From positions 1 through 15,076 of the forward strand of contig JAUCCO010000086.1 of NCBI GenBank assembly GCA_034676125.1: 15,076 nt of DNA, given 5' to 3'. Of this stretch, positions 1 through 8,559 are shown piece after piece; the first letter of the stretch is position 1; each line of letters starts with the position of its first letter. The notes beneath the pieces were generated by a model. The model worked only from the letters and a program-made list of their open reading frames with translations. It did no database searches and was not told where the DNA came from. The stretch is from UBA6183 sp034676125. GTDB lineage: Bacteria > Bacteroidota > Bacteroidia > UKL13-3. The position numbers and the translations under genes were made by a program.

Positions 1-33
1 AATTGATTTTGGGCATTAACTTCAAACCCAAAA

Positions 34-77
34 AAACAAAAAAGGAGCACATAGGTAAAAACCAAACGCGCTCCTTT
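34..77 (-). terminator. Intrinsic terminator of the leftward WD40/Nif3/zinc-ribbon operon
   Basis: Read on the minus strand, an 8-bp perfect stem (AAAGGAGC at 77-70 pairing with GCTCCTTT at 48-41) closes a 21-nt loop that contains a small GGT/ACC inner hairpin. It is followed directly by a T-rich run (TTTGTTTTTTT). It lies 35 nt past the stop codon of the zinc-ribbon gene, as expected for an intrinsic terminator. On the plus strand only a short AT-rich run follows, so it is oriented leftward. Confidence 0.8.
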
Positions 78-111
78 ATATTTTATCATAGTTGTAAAAA
101 CTACGTAAATG

Positions 112-864
112 TTATAAACTAATTTCTTCAGCCAACTGAGGATCAACCAAAACACGACCACAATGCTCGCACACTAAAATCTTTTTGCGTTGACGGATAT
201 CTGCTTGGCGTTGAGGTGGGATTTTAGAGAAACAACCACCACAAGCATTACGCTCGATAATTGCTATACCAATACCATTTTTTACGTTAGCACGAATACC
301 GTTGTAACCGTTTAATAAACGATCTTCGATACCTACAGAAGCTTTTTCGCGAAGTTTGTTTAACTCAGCTTCTTCTTTTTCGGTTTCTTCAACGATGTTA
401 TCAAGCTCACCTTTTTTGTTTTTAAGATCTATTTTACGACCTTCTAACTCGGCAAGTAAAGCTTCTTTACCAGATTTCTTTTGCTCAATATCAAACTGTA
501 AGTTTTTAATACGCTTATCAGCAGCTTGAACTTCTAAACCAGCAATTTCAATTTCCTTATTTAAGGCATCAAACTCACGGTTATTTTTTACGTTTTCAAG
601 TTGTTTTTCGTATTTTTTAATATTGGCTTTAGAATCCATTATTTTGGTTTTGTTAGCCGAAATAGATGCTTCCATTTGCTTCACTTCTGCCTCTAAGTTT
701 TCGCTACGTGTTTCTAAACCAACCAACTCATCTTCTAAATCGGCAACCTCTAATGGCAATTCGCCACGTACCGATCTTAATTTATCAATTTTCGTGTCGA
801 TAACCTGAAGCTTATAAAGTGCTTGAAGTTTTTGTTCAACGGTTAACTCTGTATTAGCAGCCAT
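112..864 (-). CDS. Coiled-coil protein with C-terminal C4 zinc ribbon
   Basis: The 250-residue product has two parts. Residues about 10-175 are a long, charged, heptad-like helical region rich in Glu, Lys and Leu, consistent with a coiled coil. Residues 200-241 hold a zinc ribbon with four cysteines in two pairs (C208-x2-C211 and C232-x2-C235), with the spacing and RNACGGCFSKIPPQ-type context of the C4-type zinc-ribbon family (zf-RING_7). Family members are small cytosolic proteins thought to bind nucleic acid or act as adaptors; the exact role is not settled and nothing here decides it. The ATG lies 3 bp after the stop of the Nif3-like gene, so the two are almost certainly co-transcribed and perhaps translationally coupled. 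This adjacency is, from memory, common in Bacteroidota. An intrinsic terminator follows. Confidence 0.9.
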   Translation of the reverse strand: MAANTELTVEQKLQALYKLQVIDTKIDKLRSVRGELPLEVADLEDELVGLETRSENLEAEVKQMEASISANKTKIMDSKANIKKYEKQLENVKNNREFDALNKEIEIAGLEVQAADKRIKNLQFDIEQKKSGKEALLAELEGRKIDLKNKKGELDNIVEETEKEEAELNKLREKASVGIEDRLLNGYNGIRANVKNGIGIAIIERNACGGCFSKIPPQRQADIRQRKKILVCEHCGRVLVDPQLAEEISL

Positions 865-867
865 ATT

Positions 868-1965
868 TTAAATATAATAATTTATTGGATTCGTATTAAT
901 TTCTGATAAAAGGACCGCGAAAGTAGGGAATTTTTTTAAAATTTCATCAGCAATTAAGTTAATTGTGAAAATTTCGCTCTCATAATGACCTATATCTGCA
1001 ATCATCAAGTGTTTTTCGGCATCAAAAAACTCATGATACTTAAAATCTCCGGTAATAAAAGCATCAGCCCCAGCACTTATTGCATTTTTTAGTAAAAAAC
1101 TACCCGAACCACCACATACAGCAACAGTTTTAATGGGTTTATCAAACGCTGTAAATCGTATTGTTTTTAGATTAAAAGCGGCTTTTAAATGGGCCAAAAA
1201 TGTGTTTTTATCAAGCTCTGTCGGCAAAATTCCTATCATACCACTGCCTACTTGTTTATGCGCATTTAAAATTGGTACAATATCGTAAGCCACTTCTTCG
1301 TATGGATGATTGGCCAGCATTGCTGCAACTACTTGGTTTATATTGGCTTCGTTTACCAAAACTTCTAATTTATACTCTGGTTCGTGGTGTAATGTATTTA
1401 CTTCGCCTACAAATGCATCGCTATTTTCGTTTGGTCTAAAAGTTCCTGTTCCGGCTGCATAAAAACTACATTCGCTGTAATTGCCAATACTGCCAGCACC
1501 TGCATCAAACATAGCTTGTTGCACTTGTGGCAAATGACTTTGTGGCACATATACATTTAATTTTTTAAGCAAATTTAATTTTGGTGCCAAAATACGGGTT
1601 TCTATCAACCCTAACTTTTCGCAAATTTTAGCATTTACGCCTTGCAACACATTATCTAAATTGGTATGAATGGCATATATAGCAATATCATTTTTTATGG
1701 CTTTAATTACGGTGCGCTCAACATAGTTTTTGCCATTTAATTTTTTTAGTCCGCCAAAAATGATGGGATGATGTGCAATAATTAAATTACACCCTTTATT
1801 AATGGCCTCGTTTACCACATCTTCGGTACAATCAAGGGTAACAAGTATTTTGGTTAAATCCCAATTTTTATTGCCAGTTAAAAGTCCGCAGTTATCATAA
1901 CTTTCTTGATAAACGGGAGGAGCAAGTTGTTCTAAAAAAATTATTATTTCTTTTATGGTACTCAT
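868..1965 (-). CDS. Nif3-like dinuclear metal-centre protein (YbgI/YqfO family)
   Basis: The 365-residue protein has the three-part layout of the longer YqfO-type Nif3 proteins: two halves of the Nif3 fold (about 1-125 and 238-365) separated by an inserted PII/CutA-like domain (about 133-235). Expected metal ligands are visible: H65 and H66 in the AHHPIIFGG motif, D104 in HTNLDN, and H327 and E331 in DIGHYESE. The GGSGSF and ITGDFKYHE motifs of the C-terminal half are also present. The family forms ring-shaped hexamers with a two-metal centre. It is often annotated as a GTP cyclohydrolase I type 2 homologue, but the physiological reaction is not established. The gene lies 16 bp after the WD40 gene and 3 bp before the zinc-ribbon gene in one operon. 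All ligands are intact, so the protein is likely functional. Confidence 0.93.
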   Translation of the reverse strand: MSTIKEIIIFLEQLAPPVYQESYDNCGLLTGNKNWDLTKILVTLDCTEDVVNEAINKGCNLIIAHHPIIFGGLKKLNGKNYVERTVIKAIKNDIAIYAIHTNLDNVLQGVNAKICEKLGLIETRILAPKLNLLKKLNVYVPQSHLPQVQQAMFDAGAGSIGNYSECSFYAAGTGTFRPNENSDAFVGEVNTLHHEPEYKLEVLVNEANINQVVAAMLANHPYEEVAYDIVPILNAHKQVGSGMIGILPTELDKNTFLAHLKAAFNLKTIRFTAFDKPIKTVAVCGGSGSFLLKNAISAGADAFITGDFKYHEFFDAEKHLMIADIGHYESEIFTINLIADEILKKFPTFAVLLSEINTNPINYYI

Positions 1966-1981
1966 GTTTTAGTTAAGGGTT

Positions 1982-2893
1982 TTATTGTGTTTCAATATTC
2001 CACATCATAATTGTTCTGTCATCACTGCCAGTTACCAAATGTGTATCATCCATCCATAAACATTTATTTACACTACTTAAGTGTCCATCGTTTTTATCTT
2101 TATCAATTACCTTTAACAAAGTTAAATCAATGGCCGACCAAATTTTTATGGTTTTATCCATACTAACGGTTGCAAATAAATTACCACTTGGGTTTACTGC
2201 AATGTGGTTAATATGCAAGGTATGTGCGGCAATCTCGGTAGTTAATTTAAAGGCTTGTTTTACATCCCAACTGCGCAACATCACATCTCTTCCGCCACTT
2301 AAAAGTTGCAAGCCATCATTGGTAAAAGTTACCGAAAAAACAGAATTGGTATGTGCATCCAAAGTATTTAATAAACTAAAATCGGCCAACTGAAATACAC
2401 GAATTTTAAAATCGCTGTAACCTGCTACCAAATAATTTTGTGCATCATTAATGGCCAAACAGCGGGCACTTTGTGTACTTAATTCAATGGTACGCAAAAG
2501 TTTTAAATCGGGCAAACTCCACACATGTATAGCGCCATCACCACCCGAAGTAATTAATTCGTTGTTATGAATTTTTATATCAAAAACACCCTTGGTATGT
2601 GCTTCTATATTTCTAATTTCTTTGCCGGCAGCTAAATCAACCACATGTAAATTTCCACTTGCCGCACCACAAAAAAGTAAGTTGCGCTGTGTATCTAAAC
2701 TCAACGCATATACTGGCCTGTTTACTTGCACCAACAATTTACCATCGCCTTTGGTAACGGTATCCCACTGCACCACAAAGCCATCATTTCCTCCGCTATA
2801 AAACTCGTTTTGATTTAATCCTTTGCACAATGAATAAATTGGACCTTTGTGTCCGGTAAAATGTGCTATTTTTGTAACATTAATTATTCCCAT
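1982..2893 (-). CDS. Cytosolic seven-bladed WD40-repeat protein
   Basis: I count seven WD40 repeats across 303 residues, several with the classic GH...WD ends (for example GHKGPIYSL opening blade 1 and SMDKTIKIW in blade 6). The last repeat ends at the C-terminus, so this is a complete single propeller with no extra domain. The start was set at the ATG at 2893: an open reading frame continues upstream to 3061, but the extra 56 residues show no WD40 pattern and lie antisense to the phosphopantetheinyl transferase. Blade 1 begins about seven residues after the chosen methionine, so a later start is unlikely. There is no signal peptide, so it probably acts in the cytosol as a binding scaffold; the partner is unknown. 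It is the first gene of the operon with the Nif3-like and zinc-ribbon genes, and its start codon overlaps that of the divergent gene. Confidence 0.9.
   Translation of the reverse strand: MGIINVTKIAHFTGHKGPIYSLCKGLNQNEFYSGGNDGFVVQWDTVTKGDGKLLVQVNRPVYALSLDTQRNLLFCGAASGNLHVVDLAAGKEIRNIEAHTKGVFDIKIHNNELITSGGDGAIHVWSLPDLKLLRTIELSTQSARCLAINDAQNYLVAGYSDFKIRVFQLADFSLLNTLDAHTNSVFSVTFTNDGLQLLSGGRDVMLRSWDVKQAFKLTTEIAAHTLHINHIAVNPSGNLFATVSMDKTIKIWSAIDLTLLKVIDKDKNDGHLSSVNKCLWMDDTHLVTGSDDRTIMMWNIETQ
2846..2874 (+). promoter_or_regulatory. Bacteroidota-type promoter for the phosphopantetheinyl transferase gene
   Basis: TTTG at 2846-2849, a 17-nt spacer and TATTTTTG at 2867-2874 match the Bacteroidota -33/-7 consensus (TTTG...TAnnTTTG), with a slightly short spacer. 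Transcription would start near 2880, leaving a leader of about 10-15 nt before the ATG at 2892. The promoter lies wholly inside the 5' part of the divergent WD40 coding sequence. Confidence 0.6.
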
Positions 2894-3512
2894 GTCGATT
2901 ATTAAAACATATACACCAGGCGAAAATACCTTTTTATTGGTATGGAAAATTACAGAAGATGTAGAAACATTAAATAATCTGTTAATAAATTTAACCGACA
3001 ACCAAACTACATCACCCAAACACAGCTTACACTGGCTTGCTAGTAGGGCTTGCTTAACCACGCATTTTGGGCTTGATGCAATTATTGTAATTAAAAAAGA
3101 TATCTACAATAAACCTAGCATGTTGGTTAATGGCGAAAAATTCCATTTATCTATTACCCATTGCAGTAATTATGCGGCTGTAATGTTTAGTAAATACCGC
3201 AATGTAGCACTAGATTTAGAAAAGGTAGACGACCGAATTACTAGAGTAGCACATAAGTTTATTAATGGTGCCGAAGCAGAAATGATTGAAGAATCGAAAA
3301 ACCTTATTCATCAACAAACTTTAATTTGGAGCGCCAAAGAAACTTTGTACAAATTTTATGGTGTAAAAGAGCTCGATTTTAAATTGCATATGACCATTTT
3401 TGTAAATCAACCACAGCTTAGAGGATGCTTACACAAACACAATACACCTTTATTTTACGATATTAGTGATGATTTAATAGATGGATTTATAGTTACTTAC
3501 ATGTACGAGTAA
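2892..3512 (+). CDS. 4'-phosphopantetheinyl transferase superfamily protein
   Basis: The 206-residue protein carries the three signature motifs of Sfp/AcpS-type transferases, which move the phosphopantetheine arm of coenzyme A onto a serine of an acyl, peptidyl or aryl carrier protein. These are HLSITHCSNYAAV (about 85-97), ALDLEKVD (106-113, with likely Mg2+ ligands D108 and E110) and WSAKETLYK (146-154, with E150 and the conserved lysines). The length fits the Sfp-like class, which has two tandem half-domains, rather than the short AcpS class. No carrier protein or synthase gene is in the window, so it may serve the fatty-acid carrier protein or a distant pathway. The ATG at 2892 is the only sensible start: upstream codons in frame belong to the antisense WD40 region and lack ATG. 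The TonB-dependent receptor begins 60 bp downstream with its own promoter candidate. Confidence 0.88.
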   Translation: MSIIKTYTPGENTFLLVWKITEDVETLNNLLINLTDNQTTSPKHSLHWLASRACLTTHFGLDAIIVIKKDIYNKPSMLVNGEKFHLSITHCSNYAAVMFSKYRNVALDLEKVDDRITRVAHKFINGAEAEMIEESKNLIHQQTLIWSAKETLYKFYGVKELDFKLHMTIFVNQPQLRGCLHKHNTPLFYDISDDLIDGFIVTYMYE

Positions 3513-3532
3513 AATAATTAGTCGAAATAATT

Positions 3533-3561
3533 TTTTAGATTAGCCTAAAAATATATTTTTG
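3533..3561 (+). promoter_or_regulatory. Promoter candidate for the TonB-dependent receptor gene
   Basis: TATTTTTG at 3554-3561 is a perfect TAnnTTTG box, identical to the one before the phosphopantetheinyl transferase. The -33 region is weaker (TTTA at 3533-3536, 17 nt upstream). The predicted start site would leave a leader of only about 5-10 nt before the ATG at 3573. Confidence 0.5.
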
Positions 3562-3572
3562 CCAACTGAATT

Positions 3573-5822
3573 ATGAGGATATATATTAGTTGGATACTTA
3601 TTTTAATTTGTTTAACGCAGCAAGTAAATGCACAACAAACTACAATAACAGGAAAAATAACCCACTTAAACGAGTCCATTGGTTATGCAAATATTGGTAT
3701 ACAAGGAACCACCACCGGTGCCATTGCCAATGATGATGGAAAATACACCTTACAATTACCTAAACCCGGAGTTTATACTTTAGTAATATCGGCCATGGGG
3801 TTTGAAACTGCACACAAACGTATTGTAGCCAAAGACAATAAAACAATGGTTTTAAATATTGCTTTAGAGCAATCGCAAAATGCACTAAACGAGGTTACAG
3901 TTACCGGAACCTTAAAAGAAACGAGCAAATTAAATAGCCCAGTACCAATTGAAATTTACACCCCAAAGTTTTTTCAAAAAAATGTTTCTAATAATTTGTT
4001 TGATGCATTAAGTATGGTTAATGGTGTGCAACCAACCATGAACTGTAATGTTTGCAATACTGGCGATATACATATAAACGGAATGGAAGGACCATACACA
4101 TTGATACTAATTGATGGAATGCCCATTGTAAGCTCGTTAAGCACAGTTTATGGCATGATGGGAATACCAAATAGTATGGTAGAGCGAATAGAGGTAGCTA
4201 AAGGTCCTGCTAGTACATTATATGGTAGCGAAGCTGTGGCAGGAATTATAAATGTAATTACCAAAGACCCCAAAAAAGCACCACGTTTTTCGTTCGAACA
4301 GTTTGCTACAAGTTATGGCGAATACAATACAGATATTTCGGTTAAGTGGAGCAACAAAAAAGTAGCCACCATGCTAAGTGCAAACTATTTTAACTTTAAT
4401 ACCATTTTTGATAAAAATAAAGATGGTTTTACGGATGTAACTTTACAAAATAGAATTTCGGTTTTTAACAAGTACAGTTTTACCCGAAAAAACAATAAAG
4501 AAGCCAATATAGCTGCTAGGTTATTTTACGAAGACCGCTGGGGCGGTGAAACAAATTACAACAATAATTTTAGAGGTGGCGATAGTATTTATGGAGAAAG
4601 TATATACACCAAACGGATTGAGTTAATAGGTAATTATGAATTACCCACTACGCAAAAATTAAAGTTGATGTATAGTTATAATTACCACAACCAAAACTCG
4701 TATTACGGCCAAATACCATACATGGCCATACAGCATGTAGGCTTTGCGCAATTGGTGCATAACCGCAAATTTGGGCTAAGGCATGATGTGCTTTTGGGTG
4801 CAGGAATTCGTTATACCAATTATGATGATAATACACCAACAACTGCTGACATAAATTTTAATAACCAACCTTCTATGATTTATTTACCAGGTGTGTTTTT
4901 GCAAGATGAAATCACATTAACATCAACCCAAACTTTACTTTTAGGCACACGTTACGATTATTATAATCAACATGGTTCTATTGTTTCGCCCAGAATAAAT
5001 TACAAATTACAGCCTAATAAATTTAACACAATTAGGCTTAGTATTGGCAACGGATTTAGGGTAGTAAATTTATTTACCGAAGATCATGCGGCATTATCTG
5101 GAGCACGTGAGGTTGTTATAAAATCGGCTTTAAAACCAGAACAAAGTTGGAATGGCAATTTAAATTACACCAAATTTATAAGTAAAGGAAAAGGTTATTT
5201 AACGCTTGATGGCACTGCATTTTACACCTACTTTACAAACCGCATTATTGCGGATTTAGATAGCGACCCAACTAAAATTATTTATGATAACTTAAATGGC
5301 TATTCTATTAGTAGAGGTATAAGTTTAAATGCTGATGCAACTTTTGGTTTTCCGTTAAAAGTTAATGTAGGCGCTACATTAATGGATGTGTTTAAAGTAG
5401 AAAAAGACAGTATTGGTAATGATGAAAAATCAACCCAAATACATGCACCAAAATTTAGTGGTACTTTTCAGTTAAGTTACACTTTACGCAAAGCAAATAT
5501 TACCATTGATTACACTGGGCAAATTTATAGCCCTATGCGTTTACCAATTTTACCTAATGATTTTAGGCCAGACTATTCGCCATGGTTTGCGATACAAAAC
5601 ATACAGTTTACAAAAAAGATTAAAACCAATTTACAGGTGTATGCAGGAATAAAAAACATATTTAATTTTATGCCTAAAAACCCAATTATGCGTCCGTTCG
5701 ATCCGTTTGATAAACGTATTAGTATTAACAATCCAAATGGCTACACGTTTGACCCAAGTTATAATTACGCAGCATTACAAGGCCGAAGATTAATAGTTGG
5801 CGTAAGGTATATTTTGTTTTAG
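3573..5822 (+). CDS. TonB-dependent outer-membrane receptor
   Basis: The 749-residue protein begins with a Sec signal peptide ending near VNA20. A carboxypeptidase-regulatory-like domain (about 23-100) typical of Bacteroidota receptors follows, then a TonB-box-like stretch (NEVTVTG, 106-112). The plug domain (about 118-232) includes INGMEGPYTLILIDGMP and RIEVAKGPASTLYGSEAVAG. The rest is a 22-strand-type barrel ending in an aromatic-rich strand (VGVRYILF). It would import a scarce substrate across the outer membrane using TonB/ExbBD energy. The layout is that of FepA/BtuB/CirA-class importers, not SusC; there is no SusD partner beside it. The plug holds an unusual cysteine pair, C158-x2-C161, just before the INGMEG motif, which could bind metal or form a disulfide. 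The substrate cannot be named. The gene appears complete, and a hairpin follows its stop. Confidence 0.93.
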   Translation: MRIYISWILILICLTQQVNAQQTTITGKITHLNESIGYANIGIQGTTTGAIANDDGKYTLQLPKPGVYTLVISAMGFETAHKRIVAKDNKTMVLNIALEQSQNALNEVTVTGTLKETSKLNSPVPIEIYTPKFFQKNVSNNLFDALSMVNGVQPTMNCNVCNTGDIHINGMEGPYTLILIDGMPIVSSLSTVYGMMGIPNSMVERIEVAKGPASTLYGSEAVAGIINVITKDPKKAPRFSFEQFATSYGEYNTDISVKWSNKKVATMLSANYFNFNTIFDKNKDGFTDVTLQNRISVFNKYSFTRKNNKEANIAARLFYEDRWGGETNYNNNFRGGDSIYGESIYTKRIELIGNYELPTTQKLKLMYSYNYHNQNSYYGQIPYMAIQHVGFAQLVHNRKFGLRHDVLLGAGIRYTNYDDNTPTTADINFNNQPSMIYLPGVFLQDEITLTSTQTLLLGTRYDYYNQHGSIVSPRINYKLQPNKFNTIRLSIGNGFRVVNLFTEDHAALSGAREVVIKSALKPEQSWNGNLNYTKFISKGKGYLTLDGTAFYTYFTNRIIADLDSDPTKIIYDNLNGYSISRGISLNADATFGFPLKVNVGATLMDVFKVEKDSIGNDEKSTQIHAPKFSGTFQLSYTLRKANITIDYTGQIYSPMRLPILPNDFRPDYSPWFAIQNIQFTKKIKTNLQVYAGIKNIFNFMPKNPIMRPFDPFDKRISINNPNGYTFDPSYNYAALQGRRLIVGVRYILF

Positions 5823-5828
5823 TTTAGT

Positions 5829-5857
5829 GCGAGTGGTTTTACCAACTCGCAATTAGA
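5829..5857 (+). terminator. Hairpin between convergent receptor and KAP genes, probable terminator
   Basis: GCGAGTGGT (5829-5837) pairs with ACC-A-ACTCGC (5841-5850), giving a nine-pair stem with one bulged A and a 3-nt loop. On the plus strand it is followed by AATTAGATTTT, a weak T-rich tail. It starts 7 nt after the receptor stop codon. On the minus strand no T-run follows, so any effect on the convergent KAP gene would rest on the hairpin alone. Confidence 0.5.
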
Positions 5858-5859
5858 TT

Positions 5860-8484
5860 TTAATGGGTAATTGAATATGGCTCTTGAATTTTGTTGACGA
5901 GAGAAATTTCAGAAGAAGTTAATTCAACACGATCAAACTCACGAGATTCAAACCTTAAGAATATATCCCCAATAAATTTCAAATCGCTCAATCCTTCATT
6001 TTTCAGTGCATCCTTTAAAAATTGCTCAAATTTCTCGTACGGTTTATCTCCTTCTTCCTCGAATGTTTGAGGAATAAATGGTTCAAATGTGTAATAGTTA
6101 TCTGGAGGAGTATAAAGTGGTCTTAACTGTAAAGCGATGTAATCTCGTTTGTGTTTATCAATGAACTCACGAAACAATTTATTTGCAGACTTGGTTAGAA
6201 TAATTCTATTATCTTTTATTGTTTCTAAGTTATTGTAGTACACCCGAAAAGTATGATAATTTATCTTGTCAATACTTGTCAAATGTTCTTCAAGTATTGA
6301 ATGAGCTTTGTACTTAAGTTTTGGAATTATTGATTCATGGTCAAAGTATAGAGAGATACTTGTATTACCCTTGATTAATTGATATAGAATCTCATAATTG
6401 AATGAGCTTCTAACTAGCAAACTAATTTTAGTATCACTAGTTAACTCAAAAATAAAATTCACCAACTCCTCAACCTTGTCATTGGGTTTACCATCAACAT
6501 AATTGATCAAAAGTTCGGAGATTCGGTTCATATTGATGGAATCAAATAAACTTACATAATATAATTGAGTTAGTAATTGCTTTTTAAAAACGTCAAAATT
6601 ATCTGGAGACTTTTCTCTATTAAACAATTCATTAATAAACAATATCTTATTTGTCACAAAATATGTTTTAATAATTTCGATTCTTTGATCTAAGGTTGCC
6701 TCAAAGAATTCTTTAAAATCATCTTCTAGAAGATGGCCTTGTCCCAGATAATTGAAATAAATTATATGATTCTCCTCAAATGCCAATGAATATCTTCCTT
6801 CTTGAACTTGTCCTTGAATTTGACTATCAAGTGATGTTCCATTAAGCAGACTAATAATCAATTTTTCATCATAAATTTTATTGGTACCATTAACACGAAA
6901 TACCGCTTGTTTAACCCTTTCTTCATCAACATTTACTTTACCCTTTTCATCTCTATCTGTATTTGTTACAATTTTAAATAATCGTTTACCTATTGACAAC
7001 TCCAAATACACTTCAGGAAATAAATTTTTTATCACCTCTACAATCACTAAATCTCTTACTATAATATATTCACCTATTATTTGCATTGATATTTTTAATG
7101 AATTTAAAATGCGAATAACATCTCTATATGTTCTTATAACAATTTCCTCGTAATTATATGATTCGCCATTAACTAAGGCAAAAGCTTTTGCTACACTCAC
7201 ATCAAATAAATTATTGAAAGTACCTGATATTTTTTTCGAGTGAACCTTTAAAACATCGTCATTTTGAGTAATTACTTGCACCTTAGTAACTATATCCTTT
7301 ATATTTATTGGAGGAAGGATAAATTCGAGTTGAAATATCTTCCTCAAATATGTGTGTTCATTAGCTACAGAATTAGATTTAAATAAAACCTCCTTTATAT
7401 AACTAATATCAAAACCACTGATAAAAAAGAAATTAGGAAACTCTGCTGTTCCTCTGATTATTTTCAAAATTTCTGCGACTTCTTCACCTGACAACCTATC
7501 CAAATCATCTATGTGTATTATAAACTTTTTACCAGAGGTTTGAATTGCCTTTTTAATGATCTCAAAGTAATAATCAATCGATTCATTATTCCCTCTTAAA
7601 TTGGCTATTATATTTTTAATTAATCCAATTTGTTCTGAATCACTTCCAACTAACTTATCTGTGTACAAACTGATTGACCTGCCCAATTTATAATCAATTT
7701 TCTCTACTTCACTAATTAACTGAGCATAAAATTCACTAATTATCTGGGGCTTACTATTGGGTTTCCAAGGATGAAATCGAATGATTACATTTTCTTCATT
7801 TTTTCTTAGTTCTGAAAAAATAAAATCAATAAATGTTGTTTTCCCATATCCCCATTCCCCGATTACACCTATTGCGAATGATTTCTTTGTGTAAGTCTCA
7901 TTGATTGTTTTTGCTATTCCAGAGGCGATATGCTTTCGACTTAATGAATCTTCATTTGAATTAATATCAAAAGAATCATTATAAAAACCTTGTCCAACAA
8001 TTTGTATTGGTAGCTGTTTGTACGGTCTAAAATCAAGTAAGAGTATTGAACTAAGTATAATTAAAATGTCAGAACCATATAAAAACCCAATTTTAAAATG
8101 CGCAAATGGTTCAAACTGAAATTTCAGGAAATAGAAATAAAGTAGCAGTGCTGCCACTAACCTAAAGACACTCGATATCGTGGGTAACAAACCTTTTACA
8201 AATAATCGAATATAAACAACTTTATAAGCTACGAAGAGTGCAAATATGATTATTAATACAATTGCCAAATTAGAATTTTCGGACAATTGTAGCATCAAAA
8301 CATCAAGTTTTATGTAGCAGAATAACTTTGAGGTAAATGCACTACTAAGTACCATTAATAGCAGCATGACAAGGATAGTCTGGAATATTCTTTTTCTATC
8401 ATTGTACGCATCCTTTATCATCAATTTAGTAACAGGATTCGCATCTTTAAAGGCTGATTCAATACTTTCTTCAATCCATTTCAT
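5860..8484 (-). CDS. Membrane-anchored KAP-family P-loop NTPase
   Basis: The 874-residue protein begins with a short cytosolic helix and four hydrophobic segments (about 34-55, 73-95, 104-121 and 133-151), then a P-loop NTPase core. Walker A is GEWGYGKTT (209-217), a KAP-type FHPW motif lies at 237-240, and Walker B is FIIHIDDLDR (321-330). Both Walker motifs look intact. Residues about 370-874 form a long, mostly helical region with no domain I recognise. KAP NTPases (named after Kidins220/ARMS and phage-exclusion protein PifA) are patchily distributed, often mobile, and in part linked to phage exclusion. A membrane-tethered defence role is therefore plausible but unproven. The gene stands alone, convergent with the receptor gene. 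Hand counts give about 29% G+C at 6361-6480 against about 38% at 4501-4620 in the receptor gene, which hints at acquisition. Confidence 0.85.
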   Translation of the reverse strand: MKWIEESIESAFKDANPVTKLMIKDAYNDRKRIFQTILVMLLLMVLSSAFTSKLFCYIKLDVLMLQLSENSNLAIVLIIIFALFVAYKVVYIRLFVKGLLPTISSVFRLVAALLLYFYFLKFQFEPFAHFKIGFLYGSDILIILSSILLLDFRPYKQLPIQIVGQGFYNDSFDINSNEDSLSRKHIASGIAKTINETYTKKSFAIGVIGEWGYGKTTFIDFIFSELRKNEENVIIRFHPWKPNSKPQIISEFYAQLISEVEKIDYKLGRSISLYTDKLVGSDSEQIGLIKNIIANLRGNNESIDYYFEIIKKAIQTSGKKFIIHIDDLDRLSGEEVAEILKIIRGTAEFPNFFFISGFDISYIKEVLFKSNSVANEHTYLRKIFQLEFILPPINIKDIVTKVQVITQNDDVLKVHSKKISGTFNNLFDVSVAKAFALVNGESYNYEEIVIRTYRDVIRILNSLKISMQIIGEYIIVRDLVIVEVIKNLFPEVYLELSIGKRLFKIVTNTDRDEKGKVNVDEERVKQAVFRVNGTNKIYDEKLIISLLNGTSLDSQIQGQVQEGRYSLAFEENHIIYFNYLGQGHLLEDDFKEFFEATLDQRIEIIKTYFVTNKILFINELFNREKSPDNFDVFKKQLLTQLYYVSLFDSINMNRISELLINYVDGKPNDKVEELVNFIFELTSDTKISLLVRSSFNYEILYQLIKGNTSISLYFDHESIIPKLKYKAHSILEEHLTSIDKINYHTFRVYYNNLETIKDNRIILTKSANKLFREFIDKHKRDYIALQLRPLYTPPDNYYTFEPFIPQTFEEEGDKPYEKFEQFLKDALKNEGLSDLKFIGDIFLRFESREFDRVELTSSEISLVNKIQEPYSITH

Positions 8485-8559
8485 AAGATCTGTTTTAAGG
8501 AGTTAAACGTCTCGTGAAATTAACTACTGTCGAATTAAACTAGTCAACACAGTACTAAC

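Noticed and set aside
7..33. TTTTGGG/CCCAAAA inverted repeat at the left edge as a terminator
   Set aside because: The loop is 13 nt, and neither strand has a T-run directly after the stem; the stronger hairpin at 41-77 explains termination.
2894..3061. Upstream extension of the WD40 reading frame (56 residues)
   Set aside because: The extra residues show no WD40 pattern and lie fully antisense to the N-terminal part of the phosphopantetheinyl transferase, whose motifs are clear; the ATG at 2893 fits blade 1.
6881..7153. Plus-strand frame of 90 codons inside the KAP gene
   Set aside because: It is Ser/Thr/Ile-rich low-complexity sequence, as expected antisense to an AT-rich helical protein; the KAP frame is continuous here.
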